Shown one piece after another: positions 6,248-8,102 of a stretch of 8,102 nucleotides of DNA. The notes below the pieces were generated by a model that searched no databases, was not told where the DNA came from, and worked only from the letters and a program-made list of their open reading frames with translations. Every line of letters starts with the position of its first letter. The stretch's first letter is position 1. The stretch lies in contig CAAENA010000062.1 in the NCBI GenBank assembly GCA_900757205.1, positions 1 through 8,102 on the forward strand, written 5' to 3'. The DNA is from an uncultured Collinsella sp. GTDB taxonomy: Bacteria > Actinomycetota > Coriobacteriia > Coriobacteriales > Coriobacteriaceae. A program made the position numbers and the translations under genes.

Positions 6248-7657
6248 ATGGCAGGTAAAAAGTTCTCCCTGATCGAGGTCATCCTTTCGGTTATCTGCGT
6301 CGTGTTTACCATCGAGGCGGCGGCTCCGGCATCTGCCATGGGTAACGTACAGTTCTTCTGGTGGATTTTCCTTATCATTACGTTTTTGCTTCCCTATGGT
6401 CTGGTGGTGGCCGAGCTGGGTACGGCGTTTGATTCCGAGGGCGGCCTGTACGATTGGGTTCGCTTGGGCCTGGGCGACCGTTGGGGCGCCCGTTGCTCTT
6501 GGTGCTACTGGGTTAACTTTCCGCTGTGGGTGGCAAGTATCGCCTGCATGTTCCCCAGTGTCATTAATGCGGTGTGGGGTATCGAGTTTTCACTCGGGAT
6601 CCGAATTGCCATCGAGATTGCCTTTGTGTGGGGCGTCACGGTCATGGCAATGCAGCCGGTGGCGGAGGCCGATTGGGTTATGGACGGCGGCGCCGTCATC
6701 AAGGTGCTCATTACCGCTGCGGTGGGAATCGTCGGCATTTGGTTTGCCTGCAATAACGGCTTTGCCAACGACATGTCGTTTAAGACCTTCATTCCAGATC
6801 TGGGCGACACCAATTCGTTGACGTACCTATCGATTATCCTGTTCAACTTTATGGGCTTCGAAGTGGTCGCGACCTTTGCCAGCACGATGAAGAACCCGTC
6901 GCGTGATATCCCCAAGGCGGTTATTGCCGGTGGCGTGGCCATTGCGGCGATCTACATCATCTGTGGCATTGGCATTGGAGCCGCGGTTCCCACCGAGCAG
7001 CTTTCACTCGATTCGGGCATTGTGGACGCAGTCGCCGCTATGGTGGGGCGCACCCACCCGCTGACGATGGTCGTGGGCGTGGCCTTTTTGGTGACGCTGT
7101 TCGCCAATATGATCTGCTGGAGCTTTGGCGTCAACAACGTAGCGAGCTATGCCGCACGTCACGGCAACATGCCGCGCCCCTTTGCGCTGGTGTCCAAAAA
7201 GACCGGCATGCCCAACGGCTCGGCGCTCATTAACGGCTGTTTTGCCAGTCTGGTGCTGCTGCTCCAGATTCCGCTGGGTGAGGGTTCCGACGTCTTTTGG
7301 GTCTTCTTCTCGATGAACGTCGTCTTTCTGCTCATGAGCTATATTCCCATGTTCCCAGCGTTTTGGCGTCTGCGCAAGCACGATAATCGCTCGCGTGTGT
7401 TCCGTGCGCCTTTCGAGGGCAAGGTGCTCACGGTGGCGCTTGCGATTCCCGTGGTGGAGCTCGTGCTTTCGATTGTTGCTACGATTGTGCCGCTCAACAG
7501 CTCACCTGCCGAGATGGCAAAGTTGCCGATTCTCGCGGGCGTAGTGATTGGCCTGTTATTGGGCGAGGTTTCGCGCCTCATATCGCGCCGCGGCCGAAGC
7601 GTCGACAATCCCGGCGTTGGTGCACGGGGGTCAGGTTACTTTGCACCAAAACAGTAA
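6248..7657 (+). CDS. Second APC-family permease, paralogue of the first
   Basis: Predicted 469-residue inner-membrane amino acid/polyamine permease with about twelve hydrophobic segments. It has the same landmarks as the first permease: EAAAPASAMGN (~23-33), ELGTAFDSEGGLYDWV (~56-71), LFNFMGFEVV, SFGVNNVASYAARHGNMP and YIPMFPAFW. It is probably another agmatine, putrescine or related cationic amine/amino acid exchanger; substrate is inferred from paralogy and neighbours only. Codon choice is much less biased than in the first permease and enzymes, suggesting lower expression and an old or separately acquired copy rather than a recent duplication. It lacks the charged Glu/Ala tail of its paralogue: the last residues (from ~457, VGARGSGYFAPKQ) are encoded by a palindromic repeat (7617-7649). 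The start is set by TAGGGGG eight bases before the ATG. A terminator and long leader separate it from aguA. Confidence 0.85.
   Translation: MAGKKFSLIEVILSVICVVFTIEAAAPASAMGNVQFFWWIFLIITFLLPYGLVVAELGTAFDSEGGLYDWVRLGLGDRWGARCSWCYWVNFPLWVASIACMFPSVINAVWGIEFSLGIRIAIEIAFVWGVTVMAMQPVAEADWVMDGGAVIKVLITAAVGIVGIWFACNNGFANDMSFKTFIPDLGDTNSLTYLSIILFNFMGFEVVATFASTMKNPSRDIPKAVIAGGVAIAAIYIICGIGIGAAVPTEQLSLDSGIVDAVAAMVGRTHPLTMVVGVAFLVTLFANMICWSFGVNNVASYAARHGNMPRPFALVSKKTGMPNGSALINGCFASLVLLLQIPLGEGSDVFWVFFSMNVVFLLMSYIPMFPAFWRLRKHDNRSRVFRAPFEGKVLTVALAIPVVELVLSIVATIVPLNSSPAEMAKLPILAGVVIGLLLGEVSRLISRRGRSVDNPGVGARGSGYFAPKQ
7617..7649 (+). repeat. GGGGTCAGG-core palindromic element inside the permease 3' end
   Basis: TTGGTGCA (7617-7624) is perfectly complementary to TGCACCAA (7642-7649). 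The 17 bases between hold GGGGTCAGGTTACTT. The layout (self-complementary arms around GGGG-A/T-CAGG and a pyrimidine-rich right half) is the same as at 7971-8003 and, on the other strand, 151-187, although the arms are unrelated. It encodes the final residues of the permease, whose stop follows at 7655. Confidence 0.6.
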
Positions 7658-7693
7658 GCGCCGCGAGTTACGCAGCGCTTGGTGCATCTTGGA

Positions 7694-7885
7694 TTACTGT
7701 TCGCGGTGCTCGGGATCGGAAACGAGCTTAGGCGCAAAGTAGGGGACGTGGCCCAGGTACGGGCGGCTGTCCGAACGCTCCTCGGCGATGCAGGGGACCT
7801 CATCGTAAGTAAGTGAGTCGCTCAGGTGGGCGATGGCCTTGGCGGCAGGAGCGACGAGCATCTTGAGCGGTGCGATAGGCGCCAT
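7694..7885 (-). CDS. Small hypothetical protein, 63 residues
   Basis: I do not recognise the family. Support comes from a strong ribosome binding site: on the minus strand GGAAAGGAG stands five bases before the ATG. The reading frame fills the space up to the convergent permease, leaving a 36-base gap. The N-terminal third (MAPIAPLKMLVAPAAKAIAHL) is mildly hydrophobic and amphipathic. The remainder is polar with one Cys, a PYLGHVPYFAP stretch rich in aromatic and proline residues, and a charged end. No signal peptide cleavage site or known motif is evident. It may be a lineage-specific small protein. Confidence 0.6.
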   Translation of the reverse strand: MAPIAPLKMLVAPAAKAIAHLSDSLTYDEVPCIAEERSDSRPYLGHVPYFAPKLVSDPEHREQ

Positions 7886-7970
7886 GGCATCTCCTTTCCT
7901 GTATGCGACCCGTGCTTTGGCGCGAATGTATATGCCGCAAGTCTAGCATCCCGCCCAGGAGAGCTTCAAA

Positions 7971-8003
7971 CCACCACAAAGGGGACAGGCACCTTTGTGG
8001 TGG
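7971..8003. repeat. GGGGACAGG-core palindromic element
   Basis: CCACCACAAAGG (7971-7982) is perfectly complementary to CCTTTGTGGTGG (7992-8003), leaving a 9-base loop GGACAGGCA. The GGGGACAGG core links it to 7617-7649 and 151-187. It lies upstream of the small minus-strand gene, in the stretch 7886-8102, which contains no other gene. Elements with this kind of core are found dispersed in several bacterial lineages and have been associated with RAYT-type (REP-associated) transposases. That link is recalled knowledge, and no transposase is in this window. Confidence 0.65.
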
Positions 8004-8031
8004 CCTTGATTATCGACTTTATCCGAACACC

Positions 8032-8069
8032 TCCCACATTCATCCGTACATGTACGGATGAATGTGGGA
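8032..8069. repeat. Perfect 38-bp palindrome
   Basis: TCCCACATTCATCCGTACA (8032-8050) is followed immediately by its exact reverse complement (8051-8069), with no spacer. All 19 pairs match and no T-tract follows. It lies 28 bases beyond the GGGGACAGG element. It could be a mobile palindromic repeat, a dimeric protein-binding site or a cruciform-forming element. Confidence 0.75.
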
Positions 8070-8083
8070 ACCCGATACCCTGA

Positions 8084-8102
8084 GGGCCGGATCGGCCGGC
8101 CC
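8084..8102. other. GC-rich hairpin at the window edge
   Basis: GGGCCGG (8084-8090) pairs with CCGGCCC (8096-8102) around ATCGG. It may be the left part of a terminator for a gene outside the window, but the sequence stops before any T-tract could be seen. Confidence 0.35.

Noticed and set aside
7826..8083. 85-codon plus-strand ORF across the repeat cluster
   Set aside because: It is antisense to the 63-residue gene's start and runs through two palindromes; no ribosome binding site or family features.

Overview
The window looks like chromosomal DNA from a gut Coriobacteriia, most likely Collinsella or a close relative. The evidence is high GC with strong preference for C-ending codons, the set of proteins, and several dispersed palindromic repeats. 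No taxonomic marker gene is present, so this is inference.

The core is an agmatine-catabolic (agmatine deiminase) locus. On the minus strand lies a membrane-anchored LuxR-type regulator with about seven transmembrane segments (186-1151, AguR-like). It is divergent from putrescine carbamoyltransferase (ptcA, 1482-2555), an APC-family agmatine/putrescine antiporter-like permease (2688-4127, aguD-like) and agmatine deiminase (aguA, 4496-5701), all on the plus strand. After a strong intrinsic terminator (5904-5943) comes a second, paralogous permease (6248-7657) behind its own structured leader. A 63-codon gene of unknown function (7694-7885, minus) converges on it.

In the inferred pathway, agmatine enters through the antiporter in exchange for putrescine. 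AguA deiminates it to N-carbamoylputrescine and ammonia, and PtcA phosphorolyses that to putrescine and carbamoyl phosphate. The carbamate kinase that would turn carbamoyl phosphate into ATP (aguC in the enterococcal and lactococcal loci) is not in the window. The position it might have filled after aguA holds the second permease. The order regulator / ptcA-permease-aguA otherwise matches the Firmicutes locus, including a transmembrane LuxR regulator.

The gaps between genes are long and full of secondary structure. (a) Three palindromic elements share a GGG(A/T)CAGG core but have unrelated, self-complementary arms (151-187, 7617-7649, 7971-8003); the first two overlap the stop or C-terminal codons of genes. 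(b) Two copies of a 23-base sequence with a GCGTAC-CAAA-GTACGC tip lie just after the first permease and just after aguA. (c) A perfect 38-bp palindrome lies at 8032-8069. (d) A hairpin with a T-tract sits about 20 bases before the second permease start and could act as an attenuator. (e) A large dyad lies in the aguR-ptcA intergenic region.

No rRNA, tRNA, CRISPR array, transposase or recognisable phage gene was found. The most unusual material is the repeat and leader architecture around an otherwise recognisable catabolic operon; I see no clearly new enzymatic system.
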